64,000 nt of DNA, taken from positions 496,001 through 560,000 of the forward strand of contig NZ_LN831026.1 in assembly GCF_001457455.1 (NCBI RefSeq), given 5' to 3'. Positions 18,106 through 26,246 of the stretch are shown in pieces. Position 1 is the stretch's first letter. Every line of letters starts with the position of its first letter. The translations under genes were made by a program, and so were the position numbers. Under the pieces are notes generated by a model that was given only the letters and a program-made list of their open reading frames with translations, had not been told where the DNA came from and did not search any database. This stretch comes from Corynebacterium diphtheriae (GTDB taxonomy: Bacteria; Actinomycetota; Actinomycetes; Mycobacteriales; Mycobacteriaceae).

Positions 18106-18801
18106 ATGAAAGTATTCCTCGTCGATGACCACAGTGTTTTCCGGGCTGGTGTGAAAGCAGAAATTAGCGATGCCGTCGATATTGTTGGCGAGGCGGGAAC
18201 CGTCGCCGACGCCATTGCCGGCATCAACGCCACAGACCCAGACGTGGTGCTTCTCGACGTCCACATGCCCGATGGTGGCGGCGTAGCTGTTGTACGCAGC
18301 ATCCTTTCGCAGCAAGGTATCGGAAGGAATCGTCGATTCCTTGCACTAAGTGTTTCGGATGCCGCCGAGGACGTAATTTCGGTTATCCGTGCTGGCGCTC
18401 GGGGCTACGTGACCAAGACGATCTCGGGTGCAGAATTAGTCGATGCTATTCGCCGAGTCCATGATGGCGATGCAGTGTTTTCGCCACGACTCGCTGGATT
18501 TGTTTTGGATGCCTTCGCGCGCCCCGATCCGGTTGGTGCTGGTGTGGTCAATGCTCCAGAATCTGATCGCGCTGTTGAGGAAGGTAAACCGGTTGCGGAT
18601 CCTATTGTGGATGCGTTGACGCGCCGGGAGCTGGAGGTTTTGAAGTTGTTGGCTCGTGGTTATACCTACAAAGAGATTGCGGCGGAGTTGTTCATTTCGG
18701 TGAAGACCGTCGAAACGCATGCGTCGAATATTTTGCGCAAGACACAGCAGTCGAATCGTCATGCGCTTTCTCGGTGGGCACAGTCGCACGATTTGGATTA
18801 G
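18106..18801 (+). CDS. esrR: LuxR/NarL-type response regulator of the Esr system
   Basis: A 231-residue regulator. The receiver domain (residues 1-125) has VFLVDDHSVFRAGV, the phosphoacceptor Asp in PDVVLLDVHMPDGGG, and Thr/Lys in GYVTKTISGAEL. The C-terminal LuxR helix-turn-helix is LTRRELEVLKLLARGYTYKE through SVKTVETHASNILRK. It starts 5 bp after esrS. A palindrome copy occupies the loop between helix 3 and strand 4 of the receiver and adds GRNRR just before FLALSVSD, an unusual loop for this domain. Confidence 0.9.
   Translation: MKVFLVDDHSVFRAGVKAEISDAVDIVGEAGTVADAIAGINATDPDVVLLDVHMPDGGGVAVVRSILSQQGIGRNRRFLALSVSDAAEDVISVIRAGARGYVTKTISGAELVDAIRRVHDGDAVFSPRLAGFVLDAFARPDPVGAGVVNAPESDRAVEEGKPVADPIVDALTRRELEVLKLLARGYTYKEIAAELFISVKTVETHASNILRKTQQSNRHALSRWAQSHDLD
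18319..18342. repeat. Dispersed palindrome copy 7 (in esrR)
   Basis: The perfect core GAATCGTCGATTC with arms TCGGAAG/CTTGCA lies in frame as GRNRRFLA in the receiver domain. Confidence 0.85.
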
Positions 18802-18950
18802 CGCGTGGGGGACGTGCGGCGCGCAGTTGGGGCTGGTTTTCGTTTGTTTCGCGTTCTAAGCAGGCGGGGGCACATGCGTAAGGCTTGATGGCAGAAGCAT
18901 GCTTATCGACGCTTCCTTCGTGTTGCGATCCCCAAAAGGAGTGTTTTCGC

Positions 18951-19490
18951 GTGAAATCTAAACTTTTCCCTCTGCTTGTTCCTGTATTGAGTGCCTCTGT
19001 AGTGCTTACTAGCTGTGGTCAATCGGATGAGCCTCAACAAAGTGCGGCTGATAATGGTGTGACGGTTACCAACTGTGGTAAGGGGGTGACTTATGCGCAG
19101 GCAGACAATCTGTTTGTCAATGATGCCAACATTATTTCGATGGTGTTGTCGGTTGGTGCTGCAGCAGATGTTGTGGAAGGTTCGCCTTCTTTTGAAGCAG
19201 TCGTTGCTAAACCCCCAGATATTTTTATCGGTGGTTGGAACTCTGGAATGTCTGAGGAGAAGAGCCTTACGCCTGATTCTTTGAAGGGGGCAGGGGATTG
19301 ATTCTTACATCATTAGTGAGACTTGCAGGCAAGAAGGCTCGACGAAGCGGACAAAGCGCCCACTGCTTTCGTCTTTGATTCCGGTTCGGACACGTGGACT
19401 ACCGTGAGCTGGGAGCAGCTGGCGGCTTCGAATTACGAAGGATTTGCCTGCGCTGCAGCTCCCTAAAACCGTTGCTGGTCAGGACTTCCT
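18951..19490 (+). pseudogene. Decayed ABC-transporter substrate-binding lipoprotein
   Basis: From GTG 18951 (AAAAGGA at 18934) the frame gives a signal peptide with lipobox VLTSC and a FecB/BtuF-like N-terminal domain (VTVTNCGKGVTYAQADNLFV, then PDIFIGGWNSGMSEE). It stops at 19299-19301 after 116 residues, whereas the family needs about 320. Beyond the stop, other frames show related scraps such as DKAPTAFVFDSGSDTWTTVS and WEQLAASNYEGFA, then nothing. So one metal or siderophore binding protein gene has been lost by frameshift and internal deletion. No permease or ATPase genes are nearby. Confidence 0.72.
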
Positions 19491-19510
19491 GAAGTAAAAA
19501 CTACGAAGGG

Positions 19511-19960
19511 TTACGTACGCGGTGGCGTGTCGACGAACGCCAGTGCTCTGGTGCCGTCGACATGCGGGAATATTAGCCACATCCATCCGAAGGTAATGAA
19601 GAATGCGATGGCGGTAACCCAGAAGGGGGCTGGTGCTAATAAGGTGGCGAGCATGAGTGCTAACCATACGAAGAATAGGGGAACAACCTGGGAAAACTTG
19701 GGGGTGTAGTGCAGGTTGCGGTTTTCGAGGAATGTGCGGATCTCTTTGCGATAAGGGTGGGAAAAGAGAACTAGGAAAGCGACACCTGCGCTGATGAGAA
19801 GCGTGATTACTTGTATCTCGCGTGCAAGGCTGGTGGTCAAGACTGCAACTGCTACAGCAATGAGAGCGGAGCTGATAAAGCGCACTGTTAGTGGGGTGGG
19901 GATGGGCGTAGGCAATGCTGTTGCGGAAATTGAGCTTGATAGGCCATTCATAATGGGCAA
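19511..19960 (-). CDS. Small membrane protein, four helices
   Basis: A 149-residue protein (146 from ATG 19951) with hydrophobic segments FISSALIAVAVAVLTTSL, VITLLISAGVAFLVLFSH, VVPLFFVWLALMLATLLAP and FWVTAIAFFITFGWMWLIF. A basic loop YRKEIRTFLENRN lies between segments 2 and 3. I recognise no family. It is divergent from imuA'. Confidence 0.65.
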   Translation of the reverse strand: MPIMNGLSSSISATALPTPIPTPLTVRFISSALIAVAVAVLTTSLAREIQVITLLISAGVAFLVLFSHPYRKEIRTFLENRNLHYTPKFSQVVPLFFVWLALMLATLLAPAPFWVTAIAFFITFGWMWLIFPHVDGTRALAFVDTPPRT

Positions 19961-19988
19961 GATTAGCAGTTCCTTTGCTACGTAAGGC

Positions 19989-20018
19989 TTGACGGGGTGT
20001 TCACACAGGTTCTATTAT
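19989..20018 (+). promoter_or_regulatory. Promoter of imuA'-imuB
   Basis: The -35 TTGACG (19989-19994), an 18-bp spacer and the -10 TATTAT (20013-20018) are close to the sigma-A consensus. The -10 ends 6 bp before the ATG at 20025, so transcription probably starts at or next to the start codon (leaderless mRNA). Confidence 0.65.
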
Positions 20019-20024
20019 AGCCAC

Positions 20025-20759
20025 ATGATTCAAACGAGTGTTCGACCTTTTGCGGTGGGGAAGGATCTTGCCTCCATGGCTGTTGATGAGCGGATTTCTT
20101 TACTTCGTTCGCGCATGCAGTCCATATCCAAAAGCGGGGATTTTTCTTTAGATTCTAATTGTAAAACTGCAGATAAAAACATTATTCCGTTATCTGATCC
20201 ACTGTCCCACGTGTTGCCGTGGGGTGGGCTGCCTCGGGGGATGATTGTAGAGTCTACTATTGCCCCATTACTTGCTATTTTATTTATCGCACAAGTGAGC
20301 GGTTCAGGTAGGAGGGTAGGTGTTGTGGGCTGGCCAGATCTTAACTATGCGGGTGTGCTGGGATACGGAGGGTGCTATGAGCGGATTTTTGCTGTGCCCC
20401 AGCAAGAACGCACCTCATTACGTGTTGTTACAGCCCTTGCACACGGATGCGATCTTGTGATCACACGTGCAGGGCCTACTCCTAGGACGTACACGCCGCT
20501 CCAAACTCAACGATTTCGTAATTCTTTACGATCAGATGCTGGCTGCGTGATCATGATGGGAGATCATGTCGTTTCACCTGCAGCGCGTTTAGCTTCCGCG
20601 GTGGTGGGATACCACGGGATCGGGAAAGGGACAGGGCGTATTAAGGCTGTAGAAATCACCGTCACTGGCATAGCCAAGGGTTTTTATCGAACTTCGAGAG
20701 TCATAGTCGGCAAGCACATAGCTCCTGCTGCTGAGAAAACAACGATGAAAGTGGTCTAA
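20025..20759 (+). CDS. imuA': ImuA'-type mutasome protein (RecA-like fold)
   Basis: A 244-residue RecA/SulA-like protein of the actinobacterial ImuA' type, which partners ImuB and DnaE2 in error-prone translesion synthesis. Visible features are LSHVLPWGGLPRGMIVEST, where the Walker A region is altered, VGVVGWPDLNYAGVLGYGG and HGCDLVITRAGP. The ATG at 20025 is chosen because a near-perfect promoter lies directly before it and a LexA-like box covers codons 2-7. imuB follows after 8 bp. The family call rests on its pairing with ImuB and on weak RecA similarity. Confidence 0.78.
   Translation: MIQTSVRPFAVGKDLASMAVDERISLLRSRMQSISKSGDFSLDSNCKTADKNIIPLSDPLSHVLPWGGLPRGMIVESTIAPLLAILFIAQVSGSGRRVGVVGWPDLNYAGVLGYGGCYERIFAVPQQERTSLRVVTALAHGCDLVITRAGPTPRTYTPLQTQRFRNSLRSDAGCVIMMGDHVVSPAARLASAVVGYHGIGKGTGRIKAVEITVTGIAKGFYRTSRVIVGKHIAPAAEKTTMKVV
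20030..20045. promoter_or_regulatory. LexA (SOS) box overlapping the imuA' start
   Basis: TCAAACGAGTGTTCGA matches 12 of 14 fixed positions of TCGAACANNTGTTCGA, the actinobacterial SOS box. It lies inside the first codons and just downstream of the predicted transcription start, so repression would act at initiation. Confidence 0.72.
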
Positions 20760-20767
20760 AGAAACTC

Positions 20768-22306
20768 ATGCGTGCGCTGGCTTTATGGTTTCCAGATTGG
20801 CCGGTCCAAGCCGCATACAGTGACGGTATTGCGCAAGGCCATCGTGCAGTAATGATTGTGGACCAGCGGCGGGTAATGGTGTGTAATGCGCGTGCGCGAA
20901 AAGCTGGAATACGAAGGGGCATGCTAGTAAAACATGCCCTTGCCCTCGACGAAAACGTCACGATGGTGCCCTACAGCCCTGAACGTGATACCCGAGTGTT
21001 TGAACGCATTGTTCGTGACATCGATCAGGTTGCAGCGAATGTCGAGATCGCTCGCCCAGGTATTGTGCTTATCGACGTTCAAGGAGCGGCGGCCTTCCAC
21101 GGGAGCGAAGAAAAGACAACAGAAAAAATTATGGACGTCACCTCAAAAAGCGGCATGGAAAGCTTCGTCGGCATTGCTGATGATATTCCGACAGCGATCA
21201 TTGCAGCACGTCGTAACGCCGTCGTTCCCCTAGACGGATCTGCCCGCTATCTTGATTCCCAGCCCACTGAATTACTAAGAGTCGAAGAGACTTTAGAATG
21301 CGACCCTGACACTGTGGCGCACCTTCAAACATGTGGCCTTACTACTCTCGGGGACATCGCCCGAATATCGCTTCGCGATATCGCCACGCGTTTCGGTCCA
21401 CGCGGACACCACTGTTGGACTATCGCAACAGCACAGACACAGCGCACTATGAGTACACCCACGTCAGAAATCGACCACAGCGTGAGCATCACTCCCGAAG
21501 ACCCCATTACGCGTATCGACGAAGCCTCCTTTCTAGCACGTTCACTAGCAGCCCAGCTGCACACTCAACTGCATAATGCAAGTCTGACCTGCCACCGCAT
21601 AAAAATTATTGCAGTCATCGGAAACCAAGCCCACGAACGCACTTGGCGCACCCGCGGTGATCTAAGCGACCACGCAATCAGCGATCGCGTCCGCTGGCAA
21701 CTAGAAGCATGGCTGACCTCTTTTCCGGAAGGAATCGACGATTCTGTCGGAATCGTTCAACTGACATTGCGGCCTTATGAATGTATGCGACCATCGCAGC
21801 CGCAGCTATGGGGAACAAACAAGAGCGATGAGGAATCGGAACAACGAATGATCGCTCGTGTGCAGGCGCTCGTCGGGCCAGAATTTTTTGTGGCACCTTT
21901 TCAAAAAGGAGGTAGGGGAAGCACCGATTGTGTGGGATGGGCACCCGTGGGGGAACGTCGATACGCTGATGAACGAGTCTGGAATGCTGCGCTACCTGCG
22001 CCGCTACCGGTAATAGTCGACACGGAAGACATAAAACTTACAGATGCTCGGGGAAACGCAGTGACGATCACCGCGACGATGCAACTGAGCCGCGAGCCTG
22101 AAAGATTCCACTATGGTCGCGATGTGTACACAGTGGTGAACTGGGCTGGGCCATGGCCTGTAGATGACGCTTGGTGGCGATACGAATATTCCGGAATGCG
22201 TGCGAGATTACAAATCGTTGCAGAAAAAGACACTGCAGCACAGGCATGGGTCGTGGCGTGGGAAGAAGAACACGGCCGATGGCTAGCGGAAGGACGTTAC
22301 GAATAG
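20768..22306 (+). CDS. imuB: ImuB, Y-family polymerase-like mutasome adaptor
   Basis: A 512-residue DinB-like protein. The N-terminus RALALWFPDWPVQAAYSDG replaces the metal-binding Asp motifs of active Y-family polymerases, as expected for ImuB. The little-finger/DNA-binding parts include LQTCGLTTLGDIARISLRDI and RYLDSQPTELLRVEE. The C-terminal extension includes YRYEY-like WRYEYSGMRARLQIVAEK and WAGPWPVDDAWW. It acts by bridging DnaE2 and the beta clamp. A palindrome at 21726 is in frame (EGIDDSVG). It converges with the AMIN lipoprotein gene, with 3 bp between stops. Confidence 0.85.
   Translation: MRALALWFPDWPVQAAYSDGIAQGHRAVMIVDQRRVMVCNARARKAGIRRGMLVKHALALDENVTMVPYSPERDTRVFERIVRDIDQVAANVEIARPGIVLIDVQGAAAFHGSEEKTTEKIMDVTSKSGMESFVGIADDIPTAIIAARRNAVVPLDGSARYLDSQPTELLRVEETLECDPDTVAHLQTCGLTTLGDIARISLRDIATRFGPRGHHCWTIATAQTQRTMSTPTSEIDHSVSITPEDPITRIDEASFLARSLAAQLHTQLHNASLTCHRIKIIAVIGNQAHERTWRTRGDLSDHAISDRVRWQLEAWLTSFPEGIDDSVGIVQLTLRPYECMRPSQPQLWGTNKSDEESEQRMIARVQALVGPEFFVAPFQKGGRGSTDCVGWAPVGERRYADERVWNAALPAPLPVIVDTEDIKLTDARGNAVTITATMQLSREPERFHYGRDVYTVVNWAGPWPVDDAWWRYEYSGMRARLQIVAEKDTAAQAWVVAWEEEHGRWLAEGRYE
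21726..21750. repeat. Dispersed palindrome copy 8 (in imuB)
   Basis: The perfect core GAATCGACGATTC with left arm CGGAAG and imperfect right arm TGTCGG is translated as EGIDDSVG. Confidence 0.85.
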
Positions 22307-22309
22307 TGA

Positions 22310-23011
22310 CTAAGACTGACTGCGAATGTCGATGACTACACGGGTAGGTTCGCGAAGCATCTGCACAGAATAAGGATGTTTGCGATCCAAGCCGACTACA
22401 AACTGGGAGCGACCTTCGAAGGTTCCTGCTGCTTTTACCTCAGTAATGTTGCCCACCCCTGGCACAACACCAATCTGGGGATCTGGTTTGCCTAGCTCGA
22501 ACGGCAGCGCAATACCATCAATATTCACCATCAAAGCAGCATCGCCTTTTATCTCGATAGGAAAACCGCTACCTTGCTGGGCTGGGGAATCGGTGTAATC
22601 CACAAACCAACCTGGTGCGCCGGTGCCCTCAAAATCAAAAACGACACGATCGAATGTTTCATGGTGCCCAACACGGACAGAAGTGACGATTCCTTCCGAC
22701 ATATCAGGGCGCTGAGTCTTGGATTCGATGCTGGCATCCCCGAGTGGTGTCAGACCCGCATTGGAAGAAGTAGACGATGACGCTAAAGAGGCTTTCCCCG
22801 CAGTTCCCTGCACAGTGTCGGGGGCATCCGATCCAATGGAACAACCAACTAATCCCATGAGGCATGCTGTTCCTACCGCAACGAGAGCGCGTGCGGTTGG
22901 CAAGGTGCGGCGTCGATAAGCGGGCGTGAACACCGGTGCACAGTCATTCGTCGAAGCCTCAACGTCGCGGCCGAGTGCGGCAGCAAAACCGTCCATGGGA
23001 TTTTTATGCAT
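22310..23011 (-). CDS. Lipoprotein with C-terminal AMIN-like domain
   Basis: A 233-residue secreted lipoprotein. Lipobox LVGC follows the hydrophobic LVAVGTACLMG. The distance from the first Met is long (about 57 residues), so GTG 22933 may be the true start, giving 207 residues. The mature part has a Ser-rich linker and an AMIN-like beta domain: VRVGHHETFDRVVFDFEGTG, GVGNITEVKAAGTFEGRSQF and EPTRVVIDIRS. AMIN-like domains often bind peptidoglycan or secretion partners; the role here is unknown. A half-palindrome at 22684 falls in frame. Confidence 0.75.
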   Translation of the reverse strand: MHKNPMDGFAAALGRDVEASTNDCAPVFTPAYRRRTLPTARALVAVGTACLMGLVGCSIGSDAPDTVQGTAGKASLASSSTSSNAGLTPLGDASIESKTQRPDMSEGIVTSVRVGHHETFDRVVFDFEGTGAPGWFVDYTDSPAQQGSGFPIEIKGDAALMVNIDGIALPFELGKPDPQIGVVPGVGNITEVKAAGTFEGRSQFVVGLDRKHPYSVQMLREPTRVVIDIRSQS

Positions 23012-23115
23012 ATCCCTACCGTAACCTGTTATGGCCTATTAGGGGGAAGCCAGAAGAGAGACTTCGGCAAATCGTTGCCAAAATGATATGTGCTTCGGGG
23101 AGGTACTCTAGAGGC

Positions 23116-23994
23116 ATGACTCAACTGTGCTCCGATGTTCGCGTAAGTCCACTACCAGGAACTGCAAAAGTAGGAGATACCTACATTTTGTTTGAGCACC
23201 ATGGGTCGTGGAGTCACGACATCTTAGATGGTGGGACGTTTGATAAAGAGACAAGCGCAGCGCTTAAAGCGATGGGCTGTGGCTTTTACCTCATTCGTCG
23301 ACACGGGCGGGAAGGGCGTATCGAACGTCCTAAGAAAACTGCCTACCTAGTGTTTGGCAGTGCAGGCGTTGCAGAAAAACTCATGGTCGATGATGTAACT
23401 GACCTGTTGAAATTAGACATCAGTGGGCCTGGAAAGAATCGACAATTCGGTGCGGAGCAAGAGACACAGCCCATCATTTTGGTATGCACCCATGCCAAAC
23501 GTGATGCTTGTTGTGCGATTAAAGGTCGGCCTATGGCGCAAGCTTTGACAGAGGAGTTTCCAGATTCCCCAGTCTGGGAATGCAGCCACACCAAGGGGCA
23601 TCGTTTTGCGCCATCAATGGTCCTCATGCCGTGGGGATATACATGGGGACAACTGAACAAACCTGCCGCATTTGACATGTATCGGTACGCCCAACGCGGT
23701 CAGCTTTTCCTCCCCGGCAATCGAGGACGTGGAATTTGGCCGATGAAAGGCCAGATAGCGGAGGTCGCTGTCGCACAGCAGCTTGCGCAGGAAGGCGAAA
23801 CCGTCACACTAGGACAGTTGCGCGTTGAGTCCATAGAAGAAGCACAAGCTCATGTCGTCGATTCTCATACGGCGAGGACGTGGACGGTGTTCCTCCGGGA
23901 AGAAGTTGTGGCAGGAATCGTCGATTCCTGCCACAAACCTCCTAAAACAGGCACCGCATGGGTTGCAGATCGCGTTAAGGAAAACGGAGCCTAG
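23116..23994 (+). CDS. Sucrase/ferredoxin-like thioredoxin-fold protein
   Basis: A 292-residue cytoplasmic protein of the Suc_Fer-like family (thioredoxin-like ferredoxin). The Cys-rich signatures are CTHAKRDACCAIKGRP and WECSHTKGHRFAP, with LPWG-like LMPWGYTWGQL and GRGIWPMKGQIAEVAV further on. ATG 23116 is chosen; upstream in-frame starts overlap the divergent lipoprotein gene. It probably binds an Fe-S cluster through the paired cysteines. Two palindromes lie in frame, one degenerate at 23430 (GKNRQFG) and one perfect at 23908 near the C-terminus (AGIVDSCHK). Confidence 0.8.
   Translation: MTQLCSDVRVSPLPGTAKVGDTYILFEHHGSWSHDILDGGTFDKETSAALKAMGCGFYLIRRHGREGRIERPKKTAYLVFGSAGVAEKLMVDDVTDLLKLDISGPGKNRQFGAEQETQPIILVCTHAKRDACCAIKGRPMAQALTEEFPDSPVWECSHTKGHRFAPSMVLMPWGYTWGQLNKPAAFDMYRYAQRGQLFLPGNRGRGIWPMKGQIAEVAVAQQLAQEGETVTLGQLRVESIEEAQAHVVDSHTARTWTVFLREEVVAGIVDSCHKPPKTGTAWVADRVKENGA
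23430..23450. repeat. Degenerate dispersed palindrome
   Basis: The core GAATCGACAATTC carries one mismatch. Left arm GGAAA is kept, right arm lost. In frame as GKNRQF. Confidence 0.6.
23908..23934. repeat. Dispersed palindrome copy 9 with unusual arms
   Basis: A 27-bp perfect palindrome whose arms are GTGGCAG/CTGCCAC instead of the common GGAAG/CTTCC. The whole outer stem is changed, yet symmetry is kept. Confidence 0.92.
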
Positions 23995-24010
23995 ACACCA
24001 CTGTTGATGG

Positions 24011-25468
24011 CTAAGGCGCAGTAGTACTTTCGGAAGCTGATGGTGACGAACTCGATTCCACAGTGGGCTCGTCGATAGTCGTTGGTGTTTCTAGTGTTGT
24101 TTCCGAAGGAGTCGAACTCGGGCTGCTACTAGGCACAGGCATGGTGCTTTCGGCGGAGCTGGAAGGCATGGAAGGCGTGGAAGGCTCCACACTTTCGGAA
24201 GGAATCGACGATTCCGTCCTCATCGGAGTCGCAGGCACAGTAGGGATTGGCGTCTGCGTGGGAGCCAACCATCCAGCTTTGTTGTTTTCACCACCGGATA
24301 AGGTCATAGATCCGAGTGCTAGAAAACCGAGCAGGCAGATGATCAAGATGCTTGTCGACGGTCGCACACGGCCGCCGAAGGACAATAACCCATGAGAGCG
24401 CTGGGGCGGAGCGTCCTCTTCGCTTTGTTCTTGGATTTCTCGCATTACTTCTGTACGAGGTAGGTCGATAGTTTCGGCTGCGTGAGTAAGCGCCCGAGCG
24501 GTTTCTGGATCAGGATCGGCAGGTGGGTTAGTGGAGTGAGTCTCTTCGTCCAAAACTGGTGGCGTGTGCGTATCTAAGGAGAATTGTCGGAAGGAATCGT
24601 CGATTCCTTCCGACAACACCACTGCGGAGCTGGCTTTTTCTCCGTAGTCTTTCCACCATTCGTCGATGACTGCGGCGCGGACGCCTCGTTCGATGAGCCA
24701 TTGTTTGCCGGGGGCGACGTCGATAAGCAGGCGCATGGTGGCGGTCCATGGTAGGCCCATGGCTGTGGGCGGGATGACGTCGGTGGCGGCTTGGAATGTG
24801 ATGTCGCTGCGGATGTGGGGTGAGAGCTCTGGGTCGTTGATTGCGTGTTGTGCGGCGGCGAGTGTGCGCGTTTTGATTTCGGCCATGGAGCTGCCGGCGG
24901 TGATGGGCACGGGGATGGAGATGACTGCGCGGGCCCAGCGGGCTGAGGAGTTGACGCACATGCGGGCTTCGCCGTTGGGGACGGTGATTTCGTCGCCGTT
25001 AATGGTGCGGATTGTTGTGGCGCGGAGGGTCATCTTGACCACGTCGCCTTCGACGGTGGCTGCGGAGCCGAAGAATTTCACCCAGTCGCCGACACCGTAT
25101 TGCTTTTCGGTGATGATGAAGAATCCACCGAGAAGGTCTCCGATGATTTTTTGGGATCCGAAGCCAACGGCGGCGGATACGACGGTGGCGGGGATTGCGG
25201 CGGCCGCGAGATTGATGCCGAGGTTGTGCATGGCCGTGATGATGAGCGCTGCATAAGCAATGGCTTCTGCGATGTAGACGATGGCTCCGATGATGGCTTT
25301 GCGTCCTTTGGATGCTTCGGTGTCTTCGTCGATGGCGTGGCTCATGTCGTTGATGATGCGGCGGCCGATACGGGGAATCAGAAAACCTATGATCACGAGG
25401 ATGGCCAGCGCGAATCCATGCGCGATGATCCAATGTTTCGTGAGTTCCATGATGTAGGCGTAAGGCAT
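24011..25468 (-). CDS. MscS-family mechanosensitive channel, MscCG-like
   Basis: A 485-residue membrane channel from ATG 25468; upstream starts add an implausible Ser/Arg-rich leader. The MscS core is helix 1 (HGFALAILVIIGFLIPRIG), helix 2 with IGAIVYIAEAIAYAALIIT, the pore helix AAAAIPATVVSAAVGFGSQK and the beta domain GVGDWVKFFGSAATVEGDVV. A long cytoplasmic extension leads to a fourth helix (STSILIICLLGFLALGSMTL) and a Ser/Thr/Pro-rich tail. This layout is that of the C. glutamicum glutamate exporter MscCG; function here is inferred. Two palindromes lie in the non-conserved extension. Confidence 0.82.
   Translation of the reverse strand: MPYAYIMELTKHWIIAHGFALAILVIIGFLIPRIGRRIINDMSHAIDEDTEASKGRKAIIGAIVYIAEAIAYAALIITAMHNLGINLAAAAIPATVVSAAVGFGSQKIIGDLLGGFFIITEKQYGVGDWVKFFGSAATVEGDVVKMTLRATTIRTINGDEITVPNGEARMCVNSSARWARAVISIPVPITAGSSMAEIKTRTLAAAQHAINDPELSPHIRSDITFQAATDVIPPTAMGLPWTATMRLLIDVAPGKQWLIERGVRAAVIDEWWKDYGEKASSAVVLSEGIDDSFRQFSLDTHTPPVLDEETHSTNPPADPDPETARALTHAAETIDLPRTEVMREIQEQSEEDAPPQRSHGLLSFGGRVRPSTSILIICLLGFLALGSMTLSGGENNKAGWLAPTQTPIPTVPATPMRTESSIPSESVEPSTPSMPSSSAESTMPVPSSSPSSTPSETTLETPTTIDEPTVESSSSPSASESTTAP
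24195..24219. repeat. Dispersed palindrome copy 10 (MscCG-like tail)
   Basis: The perfect core GAATCGACGATTC with left arm CGGAAG and imperfect right arm CGTCC is read on the minus strand as RTESSIPSES in the Ser-rich tail. Confidence 0.85.
24584..24616. repeat. Dispersed palindrome copy 11, 33-bp perfect
   Basis: Arms of 16 bases (TTGTCGGAAGGAATCG and its complement) are perfectly paired around one central T. Read on the minus strand as LSEGIDDSFRQ. Confidence 0.95.
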
Positions 25469-25511
25469 GCGCCCAAGGGTAGTCCTGTGGCGGGTGTCGC
25501 GGGGAAGAGAT

Positions 25512-25553
25512 GCGAAGGCGCCCCCGTATCTGTGCTCACGGGGGCGCCTTCGC
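25512..25553. terminator. Strong hairpin after metI
   Basis: A perfect 16-bp stem GCGAAGGCGCCCCCGT with a 10-base loop lies between the metI stop and the MscCG-like gene start on the minus strand. It probably ends metQ-metN-metI transcription, although no T tract is present. Confidence 0.7.
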
Positions 25554-25568
25554 CGAGTAGTGCTGTGC

Positions 25569-26246
25569 TTATCGACGCATGATCTTCTTGGATAGCCAGT
25601 TACCGAAGAGTTGGGCAATCTGGACGATGAGGATGATGACGAAGGTGGCAACGTAGGTGACCTGCCAGTCGTAGGCGCGGTAGCCGTAGACGATGGCGAA
25701 GTCTCCGAGTCCGCCGCCGCCGATGTAGCCGGCCATTGCAGACATGTCGACGATGGCGATGAAGATGAAGGTGTAGCCGAGGACGAGGGGGCCGAGGGCT
25801 TCGGGGATGATCACAGAGGTGATGATCTTCCAGGGGCTGGCGCCCATGGCGCGGGCTGCTTCGATGACACCTGGGTCGATGCTGACGAGGTTTTGTTCCA
25901 CGATGCGGGCGACGGCGAAGGTAGCGGCAATGGACATGATGAACATTGCTGCTTCGCGTCCGATGGTGGTGCCTACGACGCGGAGGGTGAGTGGCCCGAA
26001 TGCGGTGATCATGATGATGAACGGGATGGGGCGCACGAAGTTCACCAAGATGTTGATGACGGTGTAGACGAACCGGTTGCGCAGGATTCCGCCTGTGCGA
26101 GTGGTGTAGAGGAGCACGCCGAGGCCGAGGCCGAGGAGTCCGCCGACTACGAGAGTGACGGAAACCATGATGAGGGTGTCCAGGATTGCTTCGGTGAAGG
26201 TGTCGCCGAGTCGGGACCAGTCGGCGGCGAGGATGTGTGTGGTCAT
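25569..26246 (-). CDS. metI: Methionine ABC transporter permease
   Basis: A 225-residue permease with five or six helices and the MetI signature GAMGASPWKIITSVIIPEAL (EAA loop) plus IGGGGLGDFAIVYGYRAYDW. It forms the homodimeric channel for D/L-methionine uptake. Its start overlaps metN by 4 bases (ATGA-type), so the two are coupled. The gene ends in LFGNWLSKKIMRR. Confidence 0.95.
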   Translation of the reverse strand: MTTHILAADWSRLGDTFTEAILDTLIMVSVTLVVGGLLGLGLGVLLYTTRTGGILRNRFVYTVINILVNFVRPIPFIIMITAFGPLTLRVVGTTIGREAAMFIMSIAATFAVARIVEQNLVSIDPGVIEAARAMGASPWKIITSVIIPEALGPLVLGYTFIFIAIVDMSAMAGYIGGGGLGDFAIVYGYRAYDWQVTYVATFVIILIVQIAQLFGNWLSKKIMRR

